Source: Fidelibacterota bacterium (GTDB lineage Bacteria > Fidelibacterota > Marinisomatia > Marinisomatales > TCS55). Taken from it: 61,147 nucleotides of DNA. The translations under genes and the position numbers were made by a program. Of this stretch, positions 39,375-50,476 are shown piece after piece (position 1 is the first letter of the stretch; the number at the start of each line of letters is the position of its first letter). Under the pieces are notes generated by a model. That model searched no databases. It was not told the origin of the DNA and saw only the letters and a program-made list of their open reading frames with translations. The stretch covers positions 1 to 61,147 of the forward strand of contig JASLML010000003.1 of assembly GCA_030746535.1 (NCBI GenBank), in the 5' to 3' direction.

Positions 39375-40094
39375 GTGATTTGGCGCAGCTGGCTACTACT
39401 GAATATTGGTGTATGGACAGGCATATTCGGCAGCATCGGAATCATTGGATCCTTGCTTGAGAAAAATAAAGGCGGCTTCATGGGCCACATTGCAAAATGG
39501 TGGGGAAAAACACTCTTGGCTGTCTGCGGGATCCGCTATTCTGTTAAAGGATTATCACACATACATCCGCAGCAGGAATATATTTTTGCCGCAAACCATG
39601 AATCATCTTTGGATATACCGCTTGTATTTGCAGCAATTCCCAAGCAGCTTGTTCCAGTATCGAAAATTGAACTAAAAAAAATACCCATTATGGGATGGGG
39701 AATGTCCCTGGCCGGGCATATCTTTGTTGACAGAAGCAGCAGTGAGCAATCTATGAAATCCATTCAAAAAGCAAGAGAATCGCTTAACAAATTTCCAAGA
39801 TCAGTCATTATTTTCCCTGAAGGCACCCGTTCAATAGACGGAAAGATGAAACCATTTAAACGCGGAGGCTTGCTGCTGGCTATAGAGACCGGCATTCCAG
39901 TGCTTCCTGTAGCAATCTGCGGAACCATCAATGCAAATAAAAAAGGATCATACAATATAACCAAACACCCCGTGGAATTACGATGTGGGTCGCCTATTAA
40001 TTCGGCTGAATATTCAATTGAAATGAGAAAAGAGTTTGTATCGCTAATCGAAAATTCCGTAAGAGATTTAAAAAATAACGCGACTCGAAATTGA
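39375..40094 (+). CDS. plsC: 1-acyl-sn-glycerol-3-phosphate acyltransferase (GTG start)
   Basis: FAANHESSLDIPLVFAAIP ... HIFVDRSSSEQSMKSI ... IIFPEGTRSIDGKMKPFKRGGLLLAIETGIPVLPVAI. Confidence 0.93.
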   Translation: MIWRSWLLLNIGVWTGIFGSIGIIGSLLEKNKGGFMGHIAKWWGKTLLAVCGIRYSVKGLSHIHPQQEYIFAANHESSLDIPLVFAAIPKQLVPVSKIELKKIPIMGWGMSLAGHIFVDRSSSEQSMKSIQKARESLNKFPRSVIIFPEGTRSIDGKMKPFKRGGLLLAIETGIPVLPVAICGTINANKKGSYNITKHPVELRCGSPINSAEYSIEMRKEFVSLIENSVRDLKNNATRN

Positions 40095-41185
40095 AAAATC
40101 TTTATCCCCAGTGGCAATTCCATAATTCGCAAATTGCGGAACCCGGCTTCAGATATGAATGGGATCTGGAACAGTCTTGGTTTTCGCTCTCTCCCGGAAC
40201 TTCTTTAATATCAATGGACGGCACTAAAATTGGTCTTATTTATCCCGGGAACAAAAACAGGAATGAAGGTCCCGATGCAAAGGGTGCACGGATTCTTGTA
40301 AACGGTCGAATCATGGAAGGGGATGTGGAATTTCATTTGAAAGCAGAGAATTGGTTTCATCATGGGCATCACCAAAATACCAATTTTGATCATGTTATTC
40401 TTCATGTTCTGGGCGAAGAAACAGAGTATGCTATCTTATTACCGGGGATGGCAGTCATTTTGAAGGGTCAACCATCCATTCAGGCTGAATGCACTCTTGA
40501 GGAGGCCGTCACCAATCACGAAGACGTTTTGACGCAGTTTGCGAAAATCCGCTGGAATAGCCTTGTGATATCTTTCAGCTTGAAACGGTATTCCGGCGAT
40601 CATTGGAAGCGAATGCTGATGAGAAAAAGTTTCAGTATTTTAGGTAAAGGCGGAAATGAAGATACGTTTTCATCTTTTGCGGACAACATCCATTATTCAG
40701 CTGATGAAGGTTTTGATGAACAGCAGTTTGCCAAACTGCCTTGGAAAGCGTTGGGAATGCGCCCGAGCCAGCGCCCGATTAACAGGATGGAACTTGCCAA
40801 AACACTGGCTGCCTTTATATCCGGATGGCAGGAAAATTATCATTGCCGTCCCGAAATTTTTAAACAGGAAGCTGAAATTTGGACAGAAAAGTATGGGAAA
40901 GGTATATGTACGGAATTGCTGATCAATGTGTTTTATCCGGCGATGGCATCCGAAGCTGCTGCATCTGGAAGGTTGGATGCAATCAGGCTTTGGGAAAGGG
41001 AATGGACGGCATTGAAACTTCCCTATACTTACGCCAAGTTCAAAAATCGATTTTCGCATGTTTTATCCCAGAAGCAATTACGGTCTGTAGCTGTTTTACA
41101 AGGGCTGAAACAGTTGGACACGGATTTCTGCAAACTGCGGCACTGTAGTGTTTGCCCCTTAAAGAAACATGGCAGTCTGGACTAG
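40091..41185 (+). CDS. DUF2851-like protein
   Basis: [41 protein letters not shown] ... [13 protein letters not shown]. Confidence 0.75.
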   Translation: MKNLYPQWQFHNSQIAEPGFRYEWDLEQSWFSLSPGTSLISMDGTKIGLIYPGNKNRNEGPDAKGARILVNGRIMEGDVEFHLKAENWFHHGHHQNTNFDHVILHVLGEETEYAILLPGMAVILKGQPSIQAECTLEEAVTNHEDVLTQFAKIRWNSLVISFSLKRYSGDHWKRMLMRKSFSILGKGGNEDTFSSFADNIHYSADEGFDEQQFAKLPWKALGMRPSQRPINRMELAKTLAAFISGWQENYHCRPEIFKQEAEIWTEKYGKGICTELLINVFYPAMASEAAASGRLDAIRLWEREWTALKLPYTYAKFKNRFSHVLSQKQLRSVAVLQGLKQLDTDFCKLRHCSVCPLKKHGSLD

Positions 41186-41642
41186 AACTGAATTACCTGA
41201 AATTATTCAATCGTGGAAAAGCGGTGGACAGAGAGTGGTATTCACGAACGGATGTTTTGATATATTACACAAAGGACATGAAACGCTGTTGGAAAAAGCA
41301 TCAGCGGAAGGAGATCGCCTTATTGTCGGACTAAACAGCGACGCATCGGTTCGGCGATTGAAAGGGCTGGACAGGCCGGTAAATCCTGAAAGCAAAAGGG
41401 CGGCGTCATTGGATGACTTGGAATGGGTCACGGGAGTGGTGTTATTTGAGGAAGATACTCCGGCACAACTCATTCGGGAACTGAACCCTGATGTGCTCGT
41501 TAAGGGAGGAGATTATACCGAAGAAACCATTGTAGGATCAAACCATGTTAAATCAAACGGCGGAACCATCGTGATTATTCCTTTGGTGGAGGGATTCAGC
41601 ACTACAGGCATTCTTGAAGTCAAACAGCGGGAAAAGTCTTGA
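41169..41642 (+). CDS. rfaE2: RfaE2-type D-glycero-beta-D-manno-heptose 1-phosphate adenylyltransferase
   Basis: [44 protein letters not shown]...RPVNPE...[15 protein letters not shown]. Confidence 0.92.
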   Translation: MAVWTRTELPEIIQSWKSGGQRVVFTNGCFDILHKGHETLLEKASAEGDRLIVGLNSDASVRRLKGLDRPVNPESKRAASLDDLEWVTGVVLFEEDTPAQLIRELNPDVLVKGGDYTEETIVGSNHVKSNGGTIVIIPLVEGFSTTGILEVKQREKS

Positions 41643-43330
41643 CTGCCCTGAAGACTCCGCCTAACTTCGCCACCCCAAAAACCGCTAAGTTACTGATGTT
41701 ACGAAATATATCGATTTTTCTCTTCGCTCTGGCAGCCAGCGGATGGATAAATGCTCAGGAATCTGACGCAACTAATGGATCTGCCAGTAGTGCATCTGCA
41801 GAAACAACTACGCAAACATCAACACCCATTCTGCAGAACGGACTTGCCGAATCCAGAAACAGATTGCCTCTATTGCTGCGTGATGTAAAAGTGCTGCTTG
41901 CCGAAGCAATGATGGCGGATGTTAACAAGGATACGCTAGAGGTCCTTTATTTACTGGATCGCATCTTTGAATTATTAGCAGAGGCAGATCAATTTGGAGA
42001 TATGCGTCCGCAGGATGAAGAAGAATTCAACCGTTTTGAAGATTCTTTTGTTGAATTGTATTCCCATACTTTTACGACTTTGAACAAGGTTGATGGCGTT
42101 GTTACAGCTGATCATCTGCGTATGGATATTACATCCATGACCGAACCTCTTGAGGTTGAGATGGGATCAACTCAGTTTACTGTGATTGAAGACAGGGATG
42201 GACATATACCGCTTGTACGCAATAAAAAAGTAGATCAATTCATTGAATTTTTTCAAACCAAAGGAAAAGCTCAATTTCAAATCTGGCTTGATAGATATTC
42301 GCAATACGGCACCTTAATCAATGATATATTGGAGGAAGAGGGAATGCCAGAAGAGCTTGTATTTCTTGCGATGATAGAATCTGGGCTAAACCCACGGGCC
42401 TATTCTCGAGCAAATGCTTCCGGAATGTGGCAGTTCATATATACAACCGGCAAAGAATTCGGATTAAAGCGTACCTGGTATGTTGATGAAAGACGGGATC
42501 CAGTAAAGGCAACCCATGCAGCAGCGCAATATCTCAAAGGATTATATAAAGAATTTGACCACTGGTATCTTGCGATGGCGGCATACAACTGTGGAGAGGG
42601 CCGCATACGGAGAGCAATTCGGATTCACCAGACAACTGATTTCTGGCAGTTGCATTCCCTTCCTCGAGAAACGCGGAATTATATTCCCTATTATTTGGCA
42701 GCTGCCATCATTTGCAAATCTCCCGATGCATACGGATTTTCGATGACGAATTCCCAAATTGATCCATTTGAATTTGATTTGGTGAATATCAGTCAAAGTG
42801 CTGATTTAACCGTGATTGCACGGTCCGCCGGAATCAATCTAAAAACATTAAAGATGTACAATCCTGAGTTGAGGCAGTCTGCAACTCCATCGGAAGAAAC
42901 CTATTCACTCAGAATCCCCAAGGGCAGGTCTGAAACATTTTATATGAATTTTTCAGCACTTCCCGATGACCAGAAATTCGCCCCCCAAAATATTGTTCAT
43001 AAAGTAAAACGCGGAGAAAGCCTGTGGACCATTTCGGAGAGATACAAGGTGTCCATCCATGATTTGGCAGCTGTGAATAAAATCAAAAACAGGCATAAAA
43101 TAAGAATCGGTCAAAAATTGACTGTACCAATAAAAGGAGGCATTCCATCTGATAGTGGAGGTCCTCCCGGCCACTATAAAGTTGTCTATCAGGTAAAACG
43201 CGGAGATACACTTGGGCATATTGCGGAAGATTACGGTACCCGCGCCACCCAAATCAGGCGCTGGAACAATATTAATTATGGCGAATATATTTTCCCCGGA
43301 CAAAAACTTGTATTATGGATAAAAGGGTGA
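41639..43330 (+). CDS. MltD-like lytic transglycosylase with two LysM domains
   Basis: [37 protein letters not shown] ... [14 protein letters not shown]; Lys[29 protein letters not shown] and [17 protein letters not shown]. Confidence 0.92.
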   Translation: MTALKTPPNFATPKTAKLLMLRNISIFLFALAASGWINAQESDATNGSASSASAETTTQTSTPILQNGLAESRNRLPLLLRDVKVLLAEAMMADVNKDTLEVLYLLDRIFELLAEADQFGDMRPQDEEEFNRFEDSFVELYSHTFTTLNKVDGVVTADHLRMDITSMTEPLEVEMGSTQFTVIEDRDGHIPLVRNKKVDQFIEFFQTKGKAQFQIWLDRYSQYGTLINDILEEEGMPEELVFLAMIESGLNPRAYSRANASGMWQFIYTTGKEFGLKRTWYVDERRDPVKATHAAAQYLKGLYKEFDHWYLAMAAYNCGEGRIRRAIRIHQTTDFWQLHSLPRETRNYIPYYLAAAIICKSPDAYGFSMTNSQIDPFEFDLVNISQSADLTVIARSAGINLKTLKMYNPELRQSATPSEETYSLRIPKGRSETFYMNFSALPDDQKFAPQNIVHKVKRGESLWTISERYKVSIHDLAAVNKIKNRHKIRIGQKLTVPIKGGIPSDSGGPPGHYKVVYQVKRGDTLGHIAEDYGTRATQIRRWNNINYGEYIFPGQKLVLWIKG

Positions 43331-43354
43331 GTACACCCGCTGTGAGGTAATCAA

Positions 43355-43660
43355 ATGAGTGGAACAAAAACCATAACAAAACAACAAATTGTCGATACAG
43401 TTTCGGATGCTACTGGCCTTTCGAAGGTAGAAACAGAAGCAGTGATGAATGGAGTAATGGCGACCATTATTGATTCTTTATCTGGAAACAACAGAGTTGA
43501 ATTACGCGGCTTTGGAACTTTCGGTGTAAAGCACCGCCAGCCCAAGAAAGCCCGCAACCCCGGAACCGGTGAAGCCATTTATCTGCCGGAACGGTTTGTA
43601 CCAACATTTAAACCTTCTAAGCGAATGCGAACCATTGTCAATCAATCGTTAACTGAATAA
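43355..43660 (+). CDS. HU/IHF-family DNA-binding protein
   Basis: TKQQIVDTVSDATGLSKVETEAVMNGVMATIIDSLSGNNRVELRGFGTFGVKHRQPKKARNPGTGEAI. Confidence 0.95.
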   Translation: MSGTKTITKQQIVDTVSDATGLSKVETEAVMNGVMATIIDSLSGNNRVELRGFGTFGVKHRQPKKARNPGTGEAIYLPERFVPTFKPSKRMRTIVNQSLTE

Positions 43661-43672
43661 TAAGGACCCTTT

Positions 43673-43768
43673 ATGCCCTGCGGTAAAAAACGGAAAAAGC
43701 GGAAGATGAACACGCATAAGCGCAAAAAGCGACTGCGTTCAAACCGCCATAAGAAGAAGAAAGTATAA
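43673..43768 (+). CDS. Tiny COX24/AURKAIP1-like (DUF1713) basic protein, putative ribosome-associated protein
   Basis: MPCGKKRKKRKMNTHKRKKRLRSNRHKKKKV (31 aa), AAGGA upstream; absent from the ORF track because of length. Confidence 0.8.
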   Translation: MPCGKKRKKRKMNTHKRKKRLRSNRHKKKKV

Positions 43769-43824
43769 TCAGATAATTTTGCAGGGAGAGGCAGAAAATT
43801 CTGCCTCCGGGTCACGTTTCATTT

Positions 43825-45036
43825 ATGGAACCATCCACTGACACTACCCTCACTGTTTCGGGACTCACAGCCCTCATCAAAGAAAAGCTGGAGGGCGCTT
43901 TCCCGCCGCTTTGGGTTTCCGGTGAATTATCCAACCTAAGCCGGCCGAGCTCAGGCCATCTCTATTTTACGCTGAAGGATGATTCCGCAGAATTGCGCTG
44001 CGCCATGTTTAAAGGAATGAACCGGTTTTTAAGGTTTCAGCCTGAAGACGGGATGCAGGTGATTTTAAACGGAAAATTAACCGTCTACGAACAGCGCGGA
44101 ACGTATCAGCTGATCGCCAAACGTATGGAGCCTGCGGGTCTCGGAACGCTCTATCTTGCATTTGAAGCTCTGAAAAAATCCCTTTCCGAAAAAGGATGGT
44201 TTGAGCCTGAAATAAAGAAACCGATTCCGCACTATCCGCAATCAATTGGCATTGTGACTTCCAAAACAGGGGCCGCAATTCAGGATATACTGAAAATTTT
44301 ATCCCGGAGAGCGCCGTATGCCGGAATTATTGTCAAGCATACCGCGGTGCAGGGAACGGGCTCGGCCGAGCAAATCGCTGAAGCTGTACATGCTTTGGAT
44401 AAATCCGGGTTTGCAAATGTAATTATTGTGGGCCGCGGAGGAGGATCCCTTGAGGATTTATGGGCATTTAATGAGGAAGCGGTGGCAGCTGCAGTTTTCG
44501 AATGTGAAACACCGGTTATTTCTGCTGTCGGCCACGAAACAGATATGACTATTTGCGATATGGCTGCGGATTTTCGTGCACCGACACCCTCAGCGGCTGC
44601 AGAAATTGCTGCGCGTCCGGCAGAGGAAATCATGTTCGAAATTAACTCTTACAACGCAGGCCTATCCAGAGTGATGGAAAACAGTCTAAGGAATGCTTGG
44701 CAGGAACTGGATTCCGCAGAAAACCGCCATTTGCATCTTAGTCCAAATAACCAGATTAACCGAAAATTGCAATGGGTGGATTCGTATTATCACCAGCTTA
44801 GACAAATGTCGCAAGGATGGCTGAAGCTGCATGCTTCGAATCTGAGTGGGAGACTGCACGAACTTCATGCTTTGAATCCGGAAGGTATTCTAGACCGTGG
44901 TTATGCAATCGCCACTAAATTGCCGGATAAAACCGTTCTGAAAGATCCAGAAGAACTAGCTCAGGATGATATATTCGAATTACAGCTTTCCAAAGGAAAA
45001 ATGACAGCACGGAAAACTGTAAAAAAGAACCGATAA
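43825..45036 (+). CDS. xseA: Exodeoxyribonuclease VII large subunit
   Basis: LTVSGLTALIKEKLEGAFPPLWVSGELSNLSRPSSGHLYFTLKDDSAELRCAMF ... GRGGGSLEDLWAFNEE. Confidence 0.96.
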   Translation: MEPSTDTTLTVSGLTALIKEKLEGAFPPLWVSGELSNLSRPSSGHLYFTLKDDSAELRCAMFKGMNRFLRFQPEDGMQVILNGKLTVYEQRGTYQLIAKRMEPAGLGTLYLAFEALKKSLSEKGWFEPEIKKPIPHYPQSIGIVTSKTGAAIQDILKILSRRAPYAGIIVKHTAVQGTGSAEQIAEAVHALDKSGFANVIIVGRGGGSLEDLWAFNEEAVAAAVFECETPVISAVGHETDMTICDMAADFRAPTPSAAAEIAARPAEEIMFEINSYNAGLSRVMENSLRNAWQELDSAENRHLHLSPNNQINRKLQWVDSYYHQLRQMSQGWLKLHASNLSGRLHELHALNPEGILDRGYAIATKLPDKTVLKDPEELAQDDIFELQLSKGKMTARKTVKKNR

Positions 45037-45062
45037 CTTTTCAATGATGTGTATATTCCGCA

Positions 45063-45293
45063 ATGGCTAAAAAATCTAAAAATATTTCCTTCGAGGCTGC
45101 ATTTCACCGGCTGGATGAAATTGTGACAGCGCTTGAACAGGGAAGTGAATCACTGGAAGATAGTCTTCAATTGTTTGAAGAAGGTTTGAAGCTGGCGGAA
45201 TCTCTGAAAGGGAAACTTAAGGATGCTGAATCACGCATTCAGGAACTGGTATCTTCTGCTGATGAAGAGCCCAAGCTGAAAGATTTGAAATGA
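45063..45293 (+). CDS. xseB: Exodeoxyribonuclease VII small subunit
   Basis: SFEAAFHRLDEIVTALEQGSESLEDSLQLFEEGLKLAESLKGKLKDAESRI. Confidence 0.94.
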   Translation: MAKKSKNISFEAAFHRLDEIVTALEQGSESLEDSLQLFEEGLKLAESLKGKLKDAESRIQELVSSADEEPKLKDLK

Positions 45294-46180
45294 AGCAGCC
45301 GAAAACATTCGGTATTTGGGCAAACACCGATAAGCCAGAGGTCTGGGAAATGATTCCGGAAATTCTTAAATGGGCACAGAATAAAGAACTCCAGTGCTGG
45401 ATAACAACACGCATTCAGAAAGAGCAACCTGATTCCGTCATTCTCGATTGCCCGATCATTGAATCTGCGGATGATTTTAAGAAATTAGATTTTATCATAT
45501 CGTTGGGAGGAGACGGAACCCTATTGTCCTTAGCGCGGGCTGTTTCCCATCATGCTATCCCAATTCTTGGTATTCATCTTGGAGAACTTGGTTTTTTGGC
45601 AGAAGTGGTCGATCAAGACATGTTTGACCGGCTGGATCTGGTTGGATTAGGATCTTACCTAGTTGCCAAACGGAATGTATTGGAATGTTCTGTAACCAAC
45701 GGCTCAAACGGCAGAAAGGTATTTGCATTAAATGATTTTGTGATAGACAACAGCACCTCCCACAGAATGCTTAATGTGCAGCTGGAAGCAAACGGAAGGT
45801 TTGTTGCCAATTATAAAGCGGACGGACTTATTGTTGCTACGCCGACAGGATCCACCGCTTATTCTCTTGCGGCCGGCGGCCCAGTGGTAACACCGGGTCT
45901 GAATGCAATGGTGGTTTCGCCCATATGTCCACATTCGCTTACCTTTCGCCCAATTGTTTTTCCAGCAGATAATGAATTGGCTATTTCTTTTCCTGATGAA
46001 GACAAAGACACTGTAGTTGACCTCGCAGTGGACGGACAGATCACGGAGATACTCAAAAACGATTCTGTTGTTTCCATTACATCAGCAGATTATCAGATTC
46101 ATATGATTGAATTCGATGATTCCAATTATTTCCACACGCTCAGGACAAAAATGGGCTGGGGGAAAAGAGGCGACAGCTGA
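45290..46180 (+). CDS. nadK: NAD kinase
   Basis: LGGDGTLLSLARAVSHHAIPILGIHLGELGFLAE ... DGLIVATPTGSTAYSLAAGGPVVTPGLNAMVVSPICPHSL. Confidence 0.96.
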   Translation: MKQPKTFGIWANTDKPEVWEMIPEILKWAQNKELQCWITTRIQKEQPDSVILDCPIIESADDFKKLDFIISLGGDGTLLSLARAVSHHAIPILGIHLGELGFLAEVVDQDMFDRLDLVGLGSYLVAKRNVLECSVTNGSNGRKVFALNDFVIDNSTSHRMLNVQLEANGRFVANYKADGLIVATPTGSTAYSLAAGGPVVTPGLNAMVVSPICPHSLTFRPIVFPADNELAISFPDEDKDTVVDLAVDGQITEILKNDSVVSITSADYQIHMIEFDDSNYFHTLRTKMGWGKRGDS

Positions 46181-46199
46181 CTCAGTTTTTCGGTAACAT

Positions 46200-47318
46200 T
46201 TAGTCCGTATATTTTTTCGCAAATGCTCTATAAAGGGACAGCAATTCTTTCGCCCTGTCTTCACATTCCGCTGGTTCAAATTTGGGGCAGTCGAACCCCA
46301 GCATTTCCTTCATGATTGCTGCGGCATAATCAACAAAAATAACAGTACCGTCTTCTTTGATTTCTTCCACACCGTCCAGCTTTTGGGATGCTTCATTTAG
46401 CGCAACTGCTTCATCGCGGGAAATGTCTTCCGGCAAATTGAGTTCCGCACCGCTGGAATTTATCAGAACGGGATAACCTCCCGGAAGTCCCAGTGGTCCC
46501 GGTGCGTGTGTAGCAGTGGGTTCATCGGACATCAGAGCAAAGGCATTTTTTATCGTTGATGATGCCGTTACGAGGGTGAAGTCCAGTCCCGGCGGATAAA
46601 GTTTTACAGCATCGTGCATCACGGCATCCGTTTTGAATTGATTTGTTATGTTTTGATCGCCATGCATGATTTTCAGAAAGTACGGTGCACCTGCTCCGTA
46701 TCCTGCTTCGCGCGGAACAACCCAATGCTGATGGTGTGCTACTAAAGAAACGGATATTTCGCTTCGATTCACATTTAATTCTTGTGCAGCAAGTGTCTGA
46801 ATTGCAGGTGCAATGAGGTCAACATTTCCCACACCCACGGTAGGCGCAAGTCCAATTTTTCCGAGCACGGGATTGGTAAGATCCGAAAGTGAAGTATTGA
46901 TATAATGTGCTGTAATCCCCGATGCCTTAATCGCAAGTGCGACTTTATATGCCAGCAGCAGCTGAACGGGAAGCCACGCACCCAGCGTTGCGGAACTCAA
47001 TTTTGCATATACATCATCGGGCAGCATTCGGATGAGATGCCATGTGTGGATTACGGCACAGTTGATGATTACATCAGGTTGAATCTGCCGGATGCGCTCA
47101 GCAGTTTGATCAATATTATTCAGATCCATTTTTTCTGAATGAAAATTCGGATGCAGGCCGTGATGTGCGGCGCCGATAACGGCATTGTTTAGCTGCAGAG
47201 CAGCTTTTTCTTCATTAATATCCGCAACGAAAAATTCCATCTGCCTTGTATCGCGAGCCAGCAATTCGATAATATGGCAGCCGACATTTCCGGTACCGAT
47301 GAGAAGTATTTTATTCAA
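46200..47318 (-). CDS. Saccharopine dehydrogenase-like NAD(P)-binding protein
   Basis: MNKILLIGTGNVGCHIIELLARDTRQMEFFVADINEEKA ... QPDVIINCAVIHTWHLIR. Confidence 0.6.
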   Translation of the reverse strand: MNKILLIGTGNVGCHIIELLARDTRQMEFFVADINEEKAALQLNNAVIGAAHHGLHPNFHSEKMDLNNIDQTAERIRQIQPDVIINCAVIHTWHLIRMLPDDVYAKLSSATLGAWLPVQLLLAYKVALAIKASGITAHYINTSLSDLTNPVLGKIGLAPTVGVGNVDLIAPAIQTLAAQELNVNRSEISVSLVAHHQHWVVPREAGYGAGAPYFLKIMHGDQNITNQFKTDAVMHDAVKLYPPGLDFTLVTASSTIKNAFALMSDEPTATHAPGPLGLPGGYPVLINSSGAELNLPEDISRDEAVALNEASQKLDGVEEIKEDGTVIFVDYAAAIMKEMLGFDCPKFEPAECEDRAKELLSLYRAFAKKYTD

Positions 47319-47356
47319 GTATATTTATCCAATAATCTTAGACACGATAGCGAACT

Positions 47357-47755
47357 TCAAGGAAATTGCCGGTGTCGTCTTAGCATACAGTCATTCATCA
47401 CAACCAGTAATCCTGCGTTTTCCGTAAACTCTGCCGCTTCCTTATTTATGACCCCATCCTGAAGCCAAAGTGCCTTTGCGCCGATCTCTATAGCTGCTTC
47501 CGCGATAGGAAATACATGTTCCGGACGGCGGAATACATCTACAACATCAACCTTTGCCGGAATGTCCAGCAGGGACGGATAACATTGCAATCCGGCAATT
47601 TCACTATGACCGGGGTTAACGGGAATTATTGTATAGCCGTTATCCTTCATATACATGGATACATAATGGCTGGGCCGCTCAGGTTTGGGACTCATGCCCA
47701 CAACGGCGATGGTATTTAACTCAAATATGGATTGGATGGTTTCTAGTTCATTCAT
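47357..47755 (-). CDS. CoA-binding domain protein (YccU-like)
   Basis: IAVVGMSPKPERPSHYVSMYMKDNGYTIIPVNPGHSEIAGLQCYPSLLDIPAKVDVVDVFRRPEHV...ALWLQDGVINKEAAEFTENAGLLVVMNDCM; start trimmed from 47821. Confidence 0.9.
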   Translation of the reverse strand: MNELETIQSIFELNTIAVVGMSPKPERPSHYVSMYMKDNGYTIIPVNPGHSEIAGLQCYPSLLDIPAKVDVVDVFRRPEHVFPIAEAAIEIGAKALWLQDGVINKEAAEFTENAGLLVVMNDCMLRRHRQFP

Positions 47756-47837
47756 GTGAAAAGTATCAAAGTGTCCGAGTGTTCGTATTTTAGCGGTGAA
47801 CTTAATATAAGATGTGAACACAAATGCATTTAAGCAA

Positions 47838-48737
47838 TTATCGTTTAAGCCAATTGCCCATCACGTAAGAGATTATTTTAGGATTTTCTTTTAACCTGCG
47901 GATGGAATATACATACCAGTCCGCACCAAACGGAACATAGATCCTGACTTTATGTCCGGCTTCTTTTAGCGCCCTTAATTTTCCACTCATCGGCACTCCG
48001 TACAGCACCTGAAATTCGTATCGACTCTTTTCAATTTGCTGTTCCAGGATCCATTCTTCGACGGAGTTGATAAGCGTTAAATCGTGGGTGGCAATGGCGA
48101 CATAACCCTCGCCGGTAAGGATTCGCTGGACAGCAACGGCGAAATGATCCCTTATCTCGATCCTGTCCTGATATGCAATGTCCGGCGATTCGCGGTAAAT
48201 GCCTTTGCAGATTCTTGCATTGAATCCGGCTGAATCTAGTGCAGTTATATCGTCCGGCGTGCGTTTCAAATACGCCTGTAGCACAACTCCGACATTGGGA
48301 TAATCCTGAATCAGCCGATTATAAATTGCGAGCGTCTGATCAGTATAGGGTGAATTTTCCATGTCAATTCTCAGAAAATTCCCGGAGGCTTTTGCATGTT
48401 CAATCAAAGTATTCAAATTTTTTAGAACAGTATCTTCTCCGACATCCAGCCCGATATGCGTCAGTTTAATGGAAATATTGCAGTCCAGATTCTCAGCTGC
48501 AACCCTGTCGTAGATATGTGCATATGCTTCGGTTATTGCCTTTGCTTCAATCTCTGATTTCGTATGTTCACCAAGAATATCCAGCGTTACGGAGTAGCCG
48601 TTTTCATTCAATTCCTTTACGGTCTGCATGGCTTCATCCTCTGTTTCTCCGGCGACATAAGGATTGGAAAACGGGCGAATCAATGCTTTGGGAACAATTG
48701 GGAGCATGCGGGCGAGTACGGAATTCAAGATGGACAT
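47838..48737 (-). CDS. Proline dehydrogenase
   Basis: ISIKLTHIGLDV ... FLRIDMENSPYTDQTLAIYNRL ... GVVLQAYLKRTPDDI ... VAIATHDLTLI ... YEFQVLYGVPM; start trimmed from 48803. Confidence 0.9.
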   Translation of the reverse strand: MSILNSVLARMLPIVPKALIRPFSNPYVAGETEDEAMQTVKELNENGYSVTLDILGEHTKSEIEAKAITEAYAHIYDRVAAENLDCNISIKLTHIGLDVGEDTVLKNLNTLIEHAKASGNFLRIDMENSPYTDQTLAIYNRLIQDYPNVGVVLQAYLKRTPDDITALDSAGFNARICKGIYRESPDIAYQDRIEIRDHFAVAVQRILTGEGYVAIATHDLTLINSVEEWILEQQIEKSRYEFQVLYGVPMSGKLRALKEAGHKVRIYVPFGADWYVYSIRRLKENPKIISYVMGNWLKR

Positions 48738-48810
48738 TAGCGTGGAATTTAGGAAAAGAGCTTCTTCAGCTTCAAATAGATTTCCCGACGGAAAAAACAC
48801 CAAGTTTGGC

Positions 48811-48840
48811 TTGACACCTGAAAAGCCGATTAGCTAACTT
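48811..48840 (+). promoter_or_regulatory. Candidate promoter of the nuo operon
   Basis: TTGACA (48811-48816), 18-bp spacer, TAACTT (48835-48840); ACCTGAAAA/TTTTCAGGT inverted repeat at 48816-48858. Confidence 0.35.
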
Positions 48841-48868
48841 CGTCGTCTGTTTTCAGGTCATATCCAGA

Positions 48869-49306
48869 ATGTATCGAGATTTCGGAACCATCTTAATTTT
48901 CGCTCTTTTGGGCATCGTGCTGGTGTACGTACCGTTGCTGATTCAACGGCTGGTTGCACCCAAGAATCCCACACCGGACAAGCTTTCCACTTATGAATGC
49001 GGAGAAGAACCGGAAGGTTCGGCATGGGTGCAGTTTAATATCCGCTTTTATGTGATTGCCCTCATTTTTCTCATTTTCGATGTAGAGGTTGTTTTCCTTT
49101 TTCCGTGGGCAGTTGTGTTCGATGAACTGGGTCTGCTGGCATTTGTGGAAATGGCAATCTTCCTCAGCATCCTGATTGTCGGACTTGCCTACGTATGGAA
49201 AAAGAAGGATTTGGATTGGGTAAAATACAGGGTGAAATACGGGCGCGGAAGGTATAGCGGAATTATTGAAGAAAAGCCGGAAGGAGGCACTGTTGGGACT
49301 TCTTGA
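48869..49306 (+). CDS. nuoA: NADH-quinone oxidoreductase subunit A
   Basis: [41 protein letters not shown]. Confidence 0.95.
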   Translation: MYRDFGTILIFALLGIVLVYVPLLIQRLVAPKNPTPDKLSTYECGEEPEGSAWVQFNIRFYVIALIFLIFDVEVVFLFPWAVVFDELGLLAFVEMAIFLSILIVGLAYVWKKKDLDWVKYRVKYGRGRYSGIIEEKPEGGTVGTS

Positions 49307-49784
49307 ACATAAATTTCAGGATAATGTAGTTGTTGCATCCATGGATAAACTGCTTGGGTGGGCACGTTCAACATCTCCGTGGTTTTTTCAGTTTGGACTT
49401 GCATGCTGTGCAATTGAAATGATGGCCACCGCTGCAAGCCGCCACGACCTCATGCGTATCGGTATGATTCCAAGATCTTCGCCGAGACAGGCGGATGTAA
49501 TGATTGTTGCCGGAACCGTTACTATGAAAATGGCGCTTCGGGTGAAAAAGTTATACGAACAAATGGCCAATCCAAAGTATGTCATTTCCATGGGAAGCTG
49601 TGCCACGAGCGGCGGACCGTATTGGCAGTACGGATACCATGTACTCAAAGGTGTTGATCTGGTAGTTCCGGTGGATGTGTATGTTCCCGGATGCCCGCCG
49701 CGTCCGGAAGCGCTGATTGAAGGCCTGCTGAAGCTTCAGGAAAAAATTCAGGCGGAACGCCCGCTGACGAAGAAAACTGCATGA
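49266..49784 (+). CDS. nuoB: NADH-quinone oxidoreductase subunit B (start may be internal, near LGLLEHKF)
   Basis: [47 protein letters not shown]...[19 protein letters not shown]. Confidence 0.95.
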   Translation: MKKSRKEALLGLLEHKFQDNVVVASMDKLLGWARSTSPWFFQFGLACCAIEMMATAASRHDLMRIGMIPRSSPRQADVMIVAGTVTMKMALRVKKLYEQMANPKYVISMGSCATSGGPYWQYGYHVLKGVDLVVPVDVYVPGCPPRPEALIEGLLKLQEKIQAERPLTKKTA

Positions 49785-50476
49785 CAGCCGATCAGGAAAA
49801 ATTAATCAGCGAAGCTGTTGAAAAGGCGCTGGCCGGAGACATGGATTCGATCAATGCAATTGAAGACCGCTCGCTTCGCGCGAAGGCAAAAGCAGCCCTT
49901 GTGAAGGCAAAACGCGCAGCGAAGGCAGAGCAAAAAACAGAAACTTCTGATGATGCAAAGTCTGCCGATTCATCGGTACCCCAGGAACCCGGTTCACCGC
50001 TTGCTTCGCTTCTTACAGCATTTTATCCGGGCGAGATCGTTGAATCATCGAACGACGGCAATTCTATTCAGATAAAACCGGAAAAATGGGAAGAGATTGC
50101 GGTATTTCTGAGAGACCACGCCGATGCGCTGCTGGATCAGCTTGAATGTTTGACCGGGGTAGATCTCGGAGAAGGTGAGGAGCTTCAGGTCCGGTATAAT
50201 CTGCATTCCATGAAGCATCGCCATAAACTTGAAGTACTTATCAATGCTGACCGCAATTCCCCGGAGATCCCATCGGTCGAAACCGTTTGGAGAATGGCGG
50301 ACTGGTTTGAGCGTGAAACGTACGATATGTACGGCATTGTCTTTAACGGTCACCGCGATCTCCGCAGGCTGCTCTGCCCGGAGGACTGGGAAGGCTGGCC
50401 GCTGCGGAAGGATTATGAAGAACAGAAAACCTATCACGGTATCGTGGTGCCGAAAGTGAAAGAAGGATGGGAGTAG
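49781..50476 (+). CDS. nuoC: NADH-quinone oxidoreductase subunit C with N-terminal A/K-rich extension
   Basis: [34 protein letters not shown]...[41 protein letters not shown]. Confidence 0.94.
   Translation: MTADQEKLISEAVEKALAGDMDSINAIEDRSLRAKAKAALVKAKRAAKAEQKTETSDDAKSADSSVPQEPGSPLASLLTAFYPGEIVESSNDGNSIQIKPEKWEEIAVFLRDHADALLDQLECLTGVDLGEGEELQVRYNLHSMKHRHKLEVLINADRNSPEIPSVETVWRMADWFERETYDMYGIVFNGHRDLRRLLCPEDWEGWPLRKDYEEQKTYHGIVVPKVKEGWE

Noticed and set aside
46200-48737. Minus-strand trio (saccharopine dehydrogenase-like, CoA-binding, proline dehydrogenase) as a new pathway
   Set aside because: All are common metabolic families; proximity alone does not support a new system.
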